From: a virus
Length of the DNA: 31,650 nt
Virus record (IMG/VR): IMGVR_UViG_3300042561_001521
Location: 1-31,650 of that record
Strand: one strand, 5' to 3'
The number at the start of each line of letters is the position of its first letter. Positions within the stretch are counted from its first letter, which is position 1. Under the pieces are notes generated by a model. The model was not told the DNA's origin and did not search any database. It saw only the letters and a list, made by a program, of their open reading frames with translations. Of the stretch, positions 13,924 through 21,973 are shown piece by piece. Position numbers and translations under genes: made by a program.

Positions 13924-14487
13924 TTACTCTTGCTCGATTTTGGAATCCAAAGGGACATCTAATTCCTCCTGTTGAACGGGGGTAACACCATCCTGTTCTG
14001 GTGTTTGCCCAATTTCATCCAGTAGTGTTTGTAAATGGTTATAAATACCCATGATGGTTTTAGAGCGTAATCTTTTAAAGGTTCCTACTGGTTGGCCAAG
14101 CAGTGCCTCAATCATTTTTCGAGCGGGGGCTAACATCTGGGCTTCCAATTTAGCTTTCCGTACAGCATCTTTGGCATCTTTGGTCTGTACTAGCACCACA
14201 GTACCATTTTCATCTTCTTGTCCAAAAATATTAATGTAGGCATCCATAGCCTCGCTCCGTCCAGCAAAATAGGCAATATACTGTTCTTCTAAAAGATTCT
14301 CTGGGCTAGTTACCTGATAGGTCTTACCATTTACAGTTACTTCACCCAAAGGCTCAGTGTCATCTAAGAACTGGGGGATAATCTTTTCGTCAATAAGGGT
14401 CATAAACTTTTTTATTTGTGTGACTACACTCTCAAATTGGGCGTATTTGTCTGGATAGACTGCGAGATTATGAAGATTAAGTTTCAT
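13924..14487 (-). CDS. Possible tail assembly chaperone, upstream half (G-like)
   Basis: A 187-residue, mainly helical protein with an acidic C-terminus (VQQEELDVPLDSKIEQE). It begins with MKLNLHNLAVYPDKYAQFES and contains ENLLEEQYIAYFAGRSEAMD and a Lys/Ala-rich helix. No enzyme motif. The gene leads the - strand block. Its 3' end has a slippery heptamer CCCTTTG (13948-13954) in the frame needed for -1 slippage, which would fuse it to the 100-aa gene. G/GT-type chaperone pairs in siphophages are arranged exactly like this. Without a neighbouring tape-measure gene this is not proved, and a scaffold or other virion-assembly protein is an alternative. Confidence 0.4.
   Translation of the reverse strand: MKLNLHNLAVYPDKYAQFESVVTQIKKFMTLIDEKIIPQFLDDTEPLGEVTVNGKTYQVTSPENLLEEQYIAYFAGRSEAMDAYINIFGQEDENGTVVLVQTKDAKDAVRKAKLEAQMLAPARKMIEALLGQPVGTFKRLRSKTIMGIYNHLQTLLDEIGQTPEQDGVTPVQQEELDVPLDSKIEQE
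13948..13954 (-). other. Candidate -1 ribosomal slippery site
   Basis: On the - strand the codons are GTC CCT TTG, giving C_CCT_TTG, the XXXYYYZ pattern. A -1 shift here continues as GGA TTC CAA without stop into the gene starting at 13915. Confidence 0.45.
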
Positions 14488-14594
14488 GAAGTTAACGAGA
14501 ATTTAATCGTAAAACCCAGTGGTTGATTTTTTATTTGTACCTAAAGTCGGGATTGCAGGCATATTATATGTGAGACCTATAAGGACTAAAAACT

Positions 14595-15500
14595 ATGTCT
14601 GAATTTACCAACGCCCCTATTATTGTTAACGACTTTAGGGTAGCAGTGTACCAGATTTACCATCAGTACCAGTTTATTAAAGCCAATCTTCCTGCCGCTA
14701 CTGCCTCAACTTGGTTAAAGGCTACATGGGCTATTACATTGAATCGGGGGTTTACTGGTCTTCCTTATTTCCCCCATACAGTGGTGGTAGTAGATGATAG
14801 TAGCCCTTACTGGAGAGAAGCCTACCTTAGAGAGAGAGGATTCCCAGAGTATAAAGGTGGTAGACCCTCTAAAACCGATGAATGGTATGAGGTCAACCAA
14901 GCTGGGTTAGATTATGTAACTGCCCCTAACAGCCCTATTCACTATTTAAGATTCCCCCAATTTGAGGCAGATGATATAGCCTCTGCCATTGTAAGAAGCA
15001 AAAGTAATAGACTGGTTTTTCTCCACACGATAGACTCTGACTGGATGGGTTTGGTTAACAATGGTGTCCTCAACAGTATGACCTTAGACCAAGCCCTATT
15101 GGAACCCTTTGTGGAACCCACCTCTCTCTGGGTCAGTATGGCGCAATGGACTCCTCGGTTCCGTGATGAGGCGGGTGTATTTGCTCACACCTTAAAACGG
15201 GAAAAACGTAAAATTGACTCTCCCCCCCAAATTTGGGATATAAAAGTTGAAAAAGGCGATAAGAGTGATAATCTCATCAAAGGTAGTCCTATCGAAGTGA
15301 TTAATCTACTCAATCCCCCTCCTGAATTTGATATTTTACAAAGAGCTAACTACGCACCACAGGTACGTCAAGTGGTTAACTCCGGTGAACCCAATTCTAG
15401 TTTTAAGCACCTGAAGAAAGCCCACGACTGGTTTGTTGAATCTGGTCAAAGAGTAACAGTACATGGGTACTATGACTTTTTAAGTCCAGAGTTGACTTGA
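14595..15500 (+). CDS. 5'-3' exonuclease / flap endonuclease-like nuclease
   Basis: A 301-residue member of the FEN/5'-nuclease superfamily (PIN-like fold). Metal-binding acidic motifs are in order: VVVVDDSSPYWREAYL (Asp67, 68), YKGGRP (86-91), FEADDIASAIV (124-127), TIDSDWMGLV (Asp147, 149), and GDKSDNL (220-226) of the helix-hairpin-helix region. Such phage enzymes (T4 RNase H, T5 exonuclease-type) remove RNA primers and 5' flaps during replication. The gene starts the + strand replication block with a good SD (AAGGA). Its stop TGA at 15498-15500 lies inside the next promoter's -35 box. No polymerase is present in the window. Confidence 0.8.
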   Translation: MSEFTNAPIIVNDFRVAVYQIYHQYQFIKANLPAATASTWLKATWAITLNRGFTGLPYFPHTVVVVDDSSPYWREAYLRERGFPEYKGGRPSKTDEWYEVNQAGLDYVTAPNSPIHYLRFPQFEADDIASAIVRSKSNRLVFLHTIDSDWMGLVNNGVLNSMTLDQALLEPFVEPTSLWVSMAQWTPRFRDEAGVFAHTLKREKRKIDSPPQIWDIKVEKGDKSDNLIKGSPIEVINLLNPPPEFDILQRANYAPQVRQVVNSGEPNSSFKHLKKAHDWFVESGQRVTVHGYYDFLSPELT

Positions 15501-15525
15501 CAGACTTCGCTCAAACTGTTATACT
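15497..15525 (+). promoter_or_regulatory. Promoter for the 87-aa ORF
   Basis: TTGACA (15497-15502), 17 nt, TATACT (15520-15525), followed by GGAGTTAACC, a variant of the shared palindrome. The stop codon of the nuclease gene is inside the -35 box. Confidence 0.85.
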
Positions 15526-15549
15526 GGAGTTAACCTTCAGGATTCAACC

Positions 15550-15813
15550 ATGTACATTATAATTACACCGTGCGAAACATATCAAACCCCAGTTTTGACA
15601 GAGGTTGAGCAACAAGGTCTGGAAAGTGGTGAGTACACCATACTCAAGGTAATCTTCGATGGCTCTGATGAAGTAGTCCATCTAGATTGGACGGTACTCC
15701 AGGATTGGATTGAACAGAAAAAACAGGAAAAAAGAAATAACCTAAACCCCTTGACATCTAATCTACTCTCTGTTATACTGGGGTTATTAACCCAACAAAA
15801 ACTGGTTAAGTGA
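15550..15813 (+). CDS. Small protein of unknown function (87 aa)
   Basis: From ATG 15550 with a reasonable SD (CAGGA). The first 60 residues (MYIIITPCETYQTPVLTEVE, EYTILKVIFDGSDEVVHLDW) look like a small beta-rich fold and are acidic. The last 20 (LTSNLLSVILGLL and on) are encoded by the repeated promoter element and its leader (15745-15861), so the gene appears to have been extended or truncated at its 3' end by that element. The first part is likely the functional piece. I do not recognise a family. Confidence 0.5.
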   Translation: MYIIITPCETYQTPVLTEVEQQGLESGEYTILKVIFDGSDEVVHLDWTVLQDWIEQKKQEKRNNLNPLTSNLLSVILGLLTQQKLVK

Positions 15814-15861
15814 GAACCAAGCTTAATCAATCAGGGTTAAACCCCCTTTAACTAGGGTAAA
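15745..15861 (+). repeat. Promoter-plus-leader repeat, copy A
   Basis: About 115 bp, nearly identical to 29649-29762 (two substitutions and one 3-bp indel seen). It contains promoter TTGACA/TATACT, the palindrome region, a hairpin TGGTT (15803-15807) / AACCA (15815-15819), and a second hairpin GTTAAA (15836-15841) / TTTAAC (15847-15852) with a CCCCC loop. Both hairpins are kept in copy B, suggesting an RNA leader with a function. Confidence 0.8.
15751..15779 (+). promoter_or_regulatory. Promoter within repeat copy A
   Basis: TTGACA (15751-15756), spacer TCTAATCTACTCTCTGT, TATACT (15774-15779), then GGGGTTATTAACCC. It is the upstream member of a tandem pair before the 304-aa gene. Confidence 0.85.
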
Positions 15862-15900
15862 GCGGCAGAGAAAAGCCTAAAAAGAATTTTCTCAAACCCC

Positions 15901-15929
15901 TTGACACCTAATATACCTTCTGTTATACT
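15901..15929 (+). promoter_or_regulatory. Second promoter of the 304-aa gene
   Basis: TTGACA (15901-15906), 17 nt, TATACT (15924-15929), and perfect palindrome GGGTTAACCC at 15931-15940. A hairpin GAGAAAA (15868-15874) / TTTTCTC (15887-15893) sits just upstream. The following 5' leader (15942-15976) has no G at all and no SD. Confidence 0.85.
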
Positions 15930-15976
15930 AGGGTTAACCCAACAAAAACCAAATCTAAACAAAACCCAACAAATTT

Positions 15977-16891
15977 ATGACAACCTCAACTGCACAAGTA
16001 CCCTCCGTAGTTTCCTTTGATGAAGTAATTTCCTTATACTCTGGTAAGCTTTGGGACAAGGTTTATACCAATGTTCCAAACTCTAAGATTGGACGTACCT
16101 TAACCACCCAACTCAGTTACATTTTAAACCAAGTTGGTGAAAAGTTCGACCCAGATGGCTCCATTCTGACAGTAAAAGCGGAAAATGGGGTGTTCAAAGC
16201 ACTCTATAGCCCCACCCTTTATAAAGTTTCTAACACATTATTGCGGGGTTCGGCATACGCAAAAGCAAACCCCAGCTTGTTTGAAGACGAACCTGCTGAA
16301 AACGGTGAAACTGGTTACAACCTAGGAGTTCGTTTCAGTCAAACCTTGTTCGTACCCTACATGGCTTTCGCCAATATCGAAGGCATCGCATCCATGCCTT
16401 CCGACAGTGGCATCACCATTGTCCTTCCCGAAAGCGAAGCGTTCCCCGAAGGTTTGACCTTTGACTTGACCGCACGTTTTACTGAAGCCGACATGGAAAA
16501 ACGTAAAAACGATTCCATAAAAATGCGTCGGGCATTCACAAAAGGTACTTTCTTTACTTATTTGGCTGAACCCCCGACTGGTGGTGGTTCTGCTACACCC
16601 CTCCGTGATTTGGAAGACGGTACAGAATACACTATCGTAGGGTATGAATTTAAAGAAAGTGACAATGGTGGATTTTTCACCCTCACCACTGAAGATGGTA
16701 TGAAGATTATGTCCAACAAAGCCATTGCCCGTACTCTTGAGGCTGGCCCGGTAGTCACCCCTACTAAAACCTGCTTACTCCGAGTAGTAAACAAAACAAA
16801 AATGGCAAATGGAAATACTAAGGTTAATGCGTCTCTAGTCGTACCCTCTGAGAATTTCCCCAGCCGTGGAGACATCGACCTAGATTGGTAG
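15977..16891 (+). CDS. Unknown early protein; possible ssDNA-binding-like protein
   Basis: A 304-residue soluble protein with no enzyme motif I recognise. Features: N-terminal helix/strand (VPSVVSFDEVISLYSGKLWD), a central charged section (FTEADMEKRKNDSIKMRRAF), a Gly-rich linker (AEPPTGGGSATP), then a beta-rich domain (GTEYTIVGYEFKESDNGGFF). The C-terminus ends RGDIDLDW, an acidic tail with a terminal aromatic residue, as in many single-strand DNA-binding proteins that recruit partners by this tip. Together with the neighbouring 5' nuclease and helicase this suggests a role in replication, but the fold is not shown. It is driven by two promoters, with a G-free leader lacking an SD. Confidence 0.4.
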   Translation: MTTSTAQVPSVVSFDEVISLYSGKLWDKVYTNVPNSKIGRTLTTQLSYILNQVGEKFDPDGSILTVKAENGVFKALYSPTLYKVSNTLLRGSAYAKANPSLFEDEPAENGETGYNLGVRFSQTLFVPYMAFANIEGIASMPSDSGITIVLPESEAFPEGLTFDLTARFTEADMEKRKNDSIKMRRAFTKGTFFTYLAEPPTGGGSATPLRDLEDGTEYTIVGYEFKESDNGGFFTLTTEDGMKIMSNKAIARTLEAGPVVTPTKTCLLRVVNKTKMANGNTKVNASLVVPSENFPSRGDIDLDW

Positions 16892-16908
16892 GCATTTTTA
16901 CCTAATCC

Positions 16909-16932
16909 GAAGGGGGGTACAAAGCCCCCTTC
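16909..16932 (+). terminator. Hairpin after the 304-aa gene (possible terminator/attenuator)
   Basis: GAAGGGGG (16909-16916) pairs with CCCCCTTC (16925-16932). No long T-run follows, so it may attenuate or process rather than end the transcript before the 81-aa gene. Confidence 0.5.
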
Positions 16933-16965
16933 ACCATCTCTTTAATGGAAATACTGGAGTCTAAA

Positions 16966-17211
16966 ATGTCTGAGAATTTGATGCGGAAAGCTTTAGAAAT
17001 TGTAAAGAGTTTCGACACGGAAGCCGAACGTTCCCAAGGGTTAGTGGCGTTAGCCCCTAATTTACCCCCAGAACTAATACCCGAAGCCATAGAACTTGCT
17101 GAGGGTATCAAAAAAGAGGACTTACGATTTCATGCTTTGGTAGCTTTAAGAGTCACTCTACCTTTGAAAGCATTAGCCCCTTACTTGGCTTTGGCTAAAG
17201 TAACCCCTTGA
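16966..17211 (+). CDS. Short HEAT-like repeat protein
   Basis: An 81-residue helical protein from ATG 16966 (GGAG lies 6 nt upstream; an earlier ATG at 16945 has no SD). It contains two degenerate copies of a repeat common in cyanobacterial proteins: KALEIVKSFDTEAERSQGLV then ALAPNLPPELIPEAIELAEG, followed by IKKEDLRFHALVALRV with LPLKALAPYLALA. These alpha-solenoid repeats usually bind proteins. Alone it is much shorter than the repeats' usual carriers, so it may be a captured fragment. Its stop TGA is within the next -35 box (17208-17213). Confidence 0.55.
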   Translation: MSENLMRKALEIVKSFDTEAERSQGLVALAPNLPPELIPEAIELAEGIKKEDLRFHALVALRVTLPLKALAPYLALAKVTP

Positions 17212-17236
17212 CATCTAATCTACTCTCTGTCATACA
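17208..17236 (+). promoter_or_regulatory. Promoter for the acidic 91-aa gene
   Basis: TTGACA (17208-17213), spacer TCTAATCTACTCTCTGT, CATACA (17231-17236), so the -10 is weaker than in its relatives. It contains the stop codon of the upstream gene. Confidence 0.75.
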
Positions 17237-17299
17237 GGGAGTAACCGTCCAACACAAAGTTGACCCGTTAAAACAAACACTTTACCCTTGGGGAACATT

Positions 17300-17575
17300 A
17301 TGGTATCAGAAATGAATGAACTCCTTCCCACCGATTGCGGTGACTGTGAGTGCGATGATTTGGGATGTGATTTTAAGGATGACGAAGAATCTGACTTCGA
17401 GTGTAAGTTTCCTACCGAGTTTGACCTAAATACAGGTCTGCTTTATGATAATGTTCAAAACACTATTGACTCATTAACCACCGTACTCCGTAATCATCAG
17501 CTAGAATATGAGGAGGTTGATGTATATTCTGAATTGTTACGTCAACTTTATGTAGTTTTCCAAACTTTAGGCTAG
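17300..17575 (+). CDS. Small acidic protein, Cys-rich at the N-terminus
   Basis: From ATG 17300 (SD GGGGA just before it; a TTG at 17288 is an alternative) the frame gives 91 residues. The N-terminus is extremely acidic with a cluster of Cys (CGDCECDDLGCDFKDDEESD), which might bind metal. The C-terminal half is helical (NTIDSDLTTVLRN-type helix and EEVDVYSELLRQLYVVFQTL). I do not recognise a family. Small acidic phage proteins are sometimes inhibitors or DNA mimics, but nothing here shows that. The gene ends just before the terminator at 17597-17639. Confidence 0.55.
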   Translation: MVSEMNELLPTDCGDCECDDLGCDFKDDEESDFECKFPTEFDLNTGLLYDNVQNTIDSLTTVLRNHQLEYEEVDVYSELLRQLYVVFQTLG

Positions 17576-17596
17576 AACTCTAACCACTTAACGCCC

Positions 17597-17639
17597 AAGT
17601 CCAGATTTAGACCCTTGTTTAATCTGGACTTGATTTTTT
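17597..17639 (+). terminator. Strong intrinsic terminator abutting the endolysin start
   Basis: Perfect 11-bp stem AAGTCCAGATT (17597-17607) / AATCTGGACTT (17621-17631), followed by T at 17634-17639. The next base is the A of the endolysin ATG (17640), so the endolysin has no room for an SD outside the hairpin. Confidence 0.9.
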
Positions 17640-18482
17640 ATGACCTTGAATCCTGCTAAAACCGTTACCTTTGACCAGCTAAAAGCTGATTCAGAGACTT
17701 TAAAAGACTTACAGACAGAACTAGCCAGAATAGGCTTTTATAAATTAGAAATTGACGGTATTTGGGGGGAAGGGACAGAACTAGCCCTTAAACAAGCCTC
17801 TGAGAAATATAAACTTAATAATTTTGAAAAACAAGTTATCGGTAAGAGTTTCATCACAAAACTGTTGGCAGATACTGCTAAACCGGCGGATACCCTTAAA
17901 TACGATTTGAGTCCAGTGGCGGAGGCAGATTTTCAAGCCTTGGCTAAAAGTCTTAATCTAGAGGTCGCCCTATTGAAAGCAGTTGCCGAAGTTGAATCTT
18001 CTGGTCGAGGACTTCAGGATGATGGCAGACCCGTCGTTAGATTTGAATCCCACGTTTTCTCTAGTATGACTAACCGTAAATTTGATTCTTCCCATCCTAA
18101 ACTCTCTACTCGCAAATACTCTCCCTTATTGAACTCCCGTAGTTCTGAGGGGGAATACCTACGCTTAGAGGCGGCTATGCTTTTAGACCGGGAAGCGGCA
18201 TTACAATCAGCATCCTTTGGGGCTTTCCAGATTATGGGATTCAACTATGAAGTGGTTGGCTACCCTACAGTTGAAGAATTTTTCCAAGCCATGCACAGCC
18301 CTAAAGACCAGTTAAAAGCTTTAGGGCAGTTTTTAGTTCGTAATGCTTTGGTGGTTTCCCTAAGACGAAAAGATTTTAAAGGGTTTGCTCGTTCTTATAA
18401 TGGCCCGGCTTACAACCAACATCGCCCACCTTATGATGAGCGTATCCGTACTGCATACGAAAAACATTTGAAAAACATTTGA
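17640..18482 (+). CDS. Endolysin: peptidoglycan-binding domain plus N-acetylmuramidase
   Basis: A 280-residue lysis enzyme that cuts cell-wall peptidoglycan. Residues about 14-75 are a peptidoglycan-binding domain (LKDLQTELARIGFYKLEIDG, IWGEGTELALKQA). Residues about 95-280 match the DUF3380/muramidase type: LLKAVAEVESSGRG (acidic catalytic region Glu117/Glu119), VVRFESHVF (133-140), QSASFGAFQIMGFNY, then FARSYNGPAY. No signal peptide, so a holin or similar is needed for export; the 54-aa membrane protein at 4358 is a possible candidate only. The ATG follows a terminator directly, with no SD, so expression may depend on readthrough or leaderless-type initiation. The end of the gene repeats a short unit (AAACATTTG). 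Confidence 0.85.
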   Translation: MTLNPAKTVTFDQLKADSETLKDLQTELARIGFYKLEIDGIWGEGTELALKQASEKYKLNNFEKQVIGKSFITKLLADTAKPADTLKYDLSPVAEADFQALAKSLNLEVALLKAVAEVESSGRGLQDDGRPVVRFESHVFSSMTNRKFDSSHPKLSTRKYSPLLNSRSSEGEYLRLEAAMLLDREAALQSASFGAFQIMGFNYEVVGYPTVEEFFQAMHSPKDQLKALGQFLVRNALVVSLRRKDFKGFARSYNGPAYNQHRPPYDERIRTAYEKHLKNI

Positions 18483-18513
18483 AAACTAAAGTAAAACCAC
18501 TTTAAATCAGCCC

Positions 18514-18542
18514 TTGACAATTCTGGGGGGGTCTGTTACACT
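18514..18542 (+). promoter_or_regulatory. Promoter of the helicase gene
   Basis: TTGACA (18514-18519), 17 nt, TACACT (18537-18542), then GGGTTCAAC. The TTG of the -35 box opens a frame with the helicase, but is not the real start. Confidence 0.8.
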
Positions 18543-18576
18543 GGGTTCAACAAGGACAAGTAATCTGCGGCCAGTG

Positions 18577-20559
18577 ATGACGAGAAAGTTAACTGCAAGA
18601 GAAAAAAATAGCGTGGACAAATTCAACCATGAGGGTTGTGACCCCCATGAAAACCGATTTGAGAACCAGCAAGAACAAAAAACCCCTAGAGATTCTGATG
18701 ATGAGGGTCAGTTTATGGGGGATTTCACCCGTTATCGGGAGGGAATGCGAGTTCTGGCTCAACATGGGCTAGAGCTTATCCCCCATCCAAAGGGTGATTT
18801 AGCTGGACACAAAATTTATATTGACTGTCCCTACACGGTAGCTCCCACTGGGGATGGCTACAAACCACCTTCGGATTTCCATTGGAAAAAGAAAATTGTG
18901 CCAATGGAACACCAGGACACCCTGGAGGACGCAGTAAACATGATTAAGTCCCATTGTAGCAAGCAAGTTTGGGAATACTGGAAACCTTTAGTGTTTCACA
19001 ATGGGGACAATCGTAGACCAGTTTTTAATACTGCTCTTTTAATGTTGGCTGGTGAGCAAACCAAACGATACAATTCTGGCATTAGTTTAAGGGGTGGTAC
19101 TGGTGGGAAATATATAGTTCCCCAGAAATCTTGGTTTGACCCCCGCATTCAGGAGGTTACAGCCCAAGATTTGTTGTCCATCTTTCCCGAAGCAGAACGT
19201 CAAATGTTCCTCTTATTAGTCGGGAGAATTGTGGTTGGAAGTGGTGATTCCACAACTGTTGAGGGAATCGACATTAACCATAAGTTTCGCTCTATGGGCA
19301 TTGTCTTGGGTGAACCAGGCTTGGGTAAATCGGCTCTAATGACCTTTGTAATGGACGCTCTGAAAAATTGCGGCTATGACATCCAAACCATGGCTGATAA
19401 CTTTGGCAGATTTGGTTGGGGGGAAATTGCTGTCTCCCATCTGGCTTATCTGGATGACCTCACCAAATCCACCCAACAAAAAATGTTACACTCCGGGCTG
19501 ACTAAGCAATTGGTTAGTAACGGTGTACTACGCACCGAAAATAAAGGAGTTGACGCAATAAACGTTAAGTCTCGAACTGTCATAATTGCTTGTTCTAACG
19601 AGTGGAATGCTCGTGACTTGTATAATGCTGATGACGGTATTAAGGACAGGGTAAATATGCTCTCTATTTACCAGGAGACAGAATTAAAGAAAATGGTGGG
19701 TACTGGGTTATCCTCTGGTAGCCCTGATTTCCGAACTTGGCATCATTGGAATTATCTGGCTAAAAAACTTAATACCACTACCGATGTTTTGGGGTTTTGG
19801 CTACTCCACTTGTCCTCCGAAGAGTTCCTCAAAGTGGCAGGTTACACTGAGTCCGTATTGCCCCGTGACCCCAAAAAATTTCCTTCGCTATCAGATGAAA
19901 CTTATAATCAGATGCTGAGGATGACTGGGGCTACTATGGCTCAAACCAATCCTAACCGTCTGGAAGAAACCATTGTAGCCCTCCATAAAGAACTGAGAAT
20001 CCGTACAGTTCAAAATGCTACAAAGGATATGGTTCACTTCTGGAGATTCTGTATGGTTTTTTCGGGAATTGACTCCAAGAGTGGGATTGGTGAATACTAC
20101 GAGTCTAGTGCTAACTTTGATGACCAACTCGCAGTGTTCTTTCTCGAAGCTCAAAGAGCCTTTATGGGAAATAAAGGTATTGATTTATGTCGCTATTTAA
20201 AGTCTGATTTTGAGAAAAGGGGGAAACCTAAAGGTCATCCCTACGCCATAGTAGAATCCGTGTCCGCTACAGGATTAAATAATGCAATACTAAAAGGCTT
20301 GGAGTTAGCTTCCCAACACAATAGCCCCGCTAACATCATAGAAAATATGCTTAAGGGGTTAACCACTACTGGAGGTTACGAACTTCGTAGGGACTTATCC
20401 GTAATCGTGAGCTACTACGAAGGCAGTAAAAGCTATGACCCCCTATATAACCAAATTATCTCAGATGTCCAAGACTTAGACGATGAGGACGTATATCTAG
20501 GGTTTCACAAAGTCCTAACTAACCTTGCTAAGGGGTTTTTAAAACTGATGGTGGATTAG
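18577..20559 (+). CDS. SF3-type replicative helicase
   Basis: From ATG 18577 a 660-residue protein; the frame is open back to 18514 but those 21 codons overlap the promoter. The SF3/phage-primase-helicase motifs are in order: Walker A LGEPGLGKSAL (245-252), Walker B HLAYLDDLT (291-295), and motif C SRTVIIACSNEWN (336-342), followed by a possible Arg finger region (DGIKDRVNMLS). The N-terminal 240 residues contain no recognised primase motif but may hold a degenerate one. Such proteins unwind DNA at the phage origin. The nearby 5' nuclease and possible SSB support a replication module. No obvious terminator is needed; a weak TTTTAG/CTAAAA hairpin lies at 20560-20585. Confidence 0.75.
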   Translation: MTRKLTAREKNSVDKFNHEGCDPHENRFENQQEQKTPRDSDDEGQFMGDFTRYREGMRVLAQHGLELIPHPKGDLAGHKIYIDCPYTVAPTGDGYKPPSDFHWKKKIVPMEHQDTLEDAVNMIKSHCSKQVWEYWKPLVFHNGDNRRPVFNTALLMLAGEQTKRYNSGISLRGGTGGKYIVPQKSWFDPRIQEVTAQDLLSIFPEAERQMFLLLVGRIVVGSGDSTTVEGIDINHKFRSMGIVLGEPGLGKSALMTFVMDALKNCGYDIQTMADNFGRFGWGEIAVSHLAYLDDLTKSTQQKMLHSGLTKQLVSNGVLRTENKGVDAINVKSRTVIIACSNEWNARDLYNADDGIKDRVNMLSIYQETELKKMVGTGLSSGSPDFRTWHHWNYLAKKLNTTTDVLGFWLLHLSSEEFLKVAGYTESVLPRDPKKFPSLSDETYNQMLRMTGATMAQTNPNRLEETIVALHKELRIRTVQNATKDMVHFWRFCMVFSGIDSKSGIGEYYESSANFDDQLAVFFLEAQRAFMGNKGIDLCRYLKSDFEKRGKPKGHPYAIVESVSATGLNNAILKGLELASQHNSPANIIENMLKGLTTTGGYELRRDLSVIVSYYEGSKSYDPLYNQIISDVQDLDDEDVYLGFHKVLTNLAKGFLKLMVD

Positions 20560-20609
20560 TTTTAGACCTACGGGGGTGGCTAAAACCTAAAAAATTTTTC
20601 TCAACCCCC

Positions 20610-20638
20610 TTGACACCTGCCATACCCTCTGTTATACT
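20610..20638 (+). promoter_or_regulatory. Promoter of the 435-aa gene
   Basis: TTGACA (20610-20615), 17 nt, TATACT (20633-20638), preceded by TTTTTCTCAACCCCC, the same upstream element seen at 15887-15900 and 29640-29654. The start codon is 27 nt downstream without an SD. Confidence 0.85.
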
Positions 20639-20665
20639 TTAGTTATTGCTACCCCAAAGACACCT

Positions 20666-21973
20666 ATGTTAGGAACAGCCAACAAAATATTAAAAACTTC
20701 CACAGTAGAAGTCGAAATGGACTTCAGAGACTTTAATAACGTCTCTATCGAAGCTTTAGAGGCGGAAATTGTGGATACCGACACTTTTATCGCCGTTCAC
20801 GAAGAATTTAAACTTTTTGTAGAGAAAGTTGTCACACCCACTGGCTATACCAGCCGTCATTTCGTGGACATCTATAAACTCCTAAAAAAACTTTTACCCG
20901 TTTATAACCCCCCGAAAACTAAGGCTACTTCCAATAAGGGTCTACAAGCCGCTTACAACGCCGCTATGGGTTCCGTATTAACCACTATGGTTAACACTCC
21001 CTTCAAAAAGAAAACAGAAGCCGTAAAACTAACTGGCTCTCAGACTGTTGCGGCGGGTAGTGCTGTCCTATTACAATTACAAATTGCAATGGATTTTACC
21101 CACGAAATTTTTCATGATTTAGTTAGAAGTGTTGAGAAAGGAGAGCCTAGACTTAGACCTAAAGAGGTTCGTAGTGCGGATGATTTAATCCGTAATGAGG
21201 ATTTTTTTGCTTACTCTTGCATCCCCCCTGAAGATGTAGATGGGAGAAAGGCCTATATTGACCAGACTATGGCTCACTGGCGTGAACACACCAACACCTA
21301 TCTTGACTATATGTTCTCCATTCTAGAGTTCAGCGAAAATAAATTTAACCGCCCCTGTGGTGAACTTGCCGAGGCTCTCCATACGTTTAAGGCTGAACTT
21401 GATAAGAAGGGTATCTTTAGAGCTTGGGTTAATTTCTATGATAACGTAGGAGCCGTTAAAACCTACTCTAGTATGGGCATACCAATTGAACACGAGGGTT
21501 GTTGGGGCAATCAATTGGGGAGAGACCTTGATAACAATCCCCTTTCCATTACTATGCTTTTAGAAAAGATGTTCCCATGGCAAGTAGGAAAATCCTACAG
21601 TAGAAGGCAAATAAATGCTTGGAACAAAGGCAAATGTGAGGTTCTTTTTTACGAGTGGGTTTCCCAATTCGTTTATTCTGACGACCCATTAAACTACGCT
21701 CCTTACTCTTTAAAGCTTAGAAAACCCCCCAAATCTGATAAGGATATTTTTAAAGCCGCTTGGCAGAATCTTTATAATATCCAGAGACAAGTCCTAAACA
21801 AGATGGAGCAAAAAGTAAAAGCCACTTACGTCCGTGTTTCTGCTGACTTCTCTAATCTCACTTCCTCAGTCAAAGAAGGGTTCGCTAAATTCTGCGGTGG
21901 TCAAGTGGTAAATTTCTCCGTCCTAGAAACAGAAGACTCAGGACTAGAACCAAACTTCACCATGTCAACGTGA
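20666..21973 (+). CDS. Unknown protein of the replication block (435 aa)
   Basis: A 435-residue soluble protein from ATG 20666. It is mostly helical, with an acidic first 60 residues (DFRDFNNVSIEALEAEIVDT), a Lys-rich stretch (VYNPPKTKATSNKG), and an aromatic central part (HTNTYLDYMFSILEFSENKF). No ATPase, nuclease or polymerase motif is visible. Its place after the helicase and under the same promoter type suggests a replication accessory or DNA-binding role, which is only inference. The stop TGA (21971-21973) lies in the -35-like box of the next promoter. Confidence 0.5.
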   Translation: MLGTANKILKTSTVEVEMDFRDFNNVSIEALEAEIVDTDTFIAVHEEFKLFVEKVVTPTGYTSRHFVDIYKLLKKLLPVYNPPKTKATSNKGLQAAYNAAMGSVLTTMVNTPFKKKTEAVKLTGSQTVAAGSAVLLQLQIAMDFTHEIFHDLVRSVEKGEPRLRPKEVRSADDLIRNEDFFAYSCIPPEDVDGRKAYIDQTMAHWREHTNTYLDYMFSILEFSENKFNRPCGELAEALHTFKAELDKKGIFRAWVNFYDNVGAVKTYSSMGIPIEHEGCWGNQLGRDLDNNPLSITMLLEKMFPWQVGKSYSRRQINAWNKGKCEVLFYEWVSQFVYSDDPLNYAPYSLKLRKPPKSDKDIFKAAWQNLYNIQRQVLNKMEQKVKATYVRVSADFSNLTSSVKEGFAKFCGGQVVNFSVLETEDSGLEPNFTMST

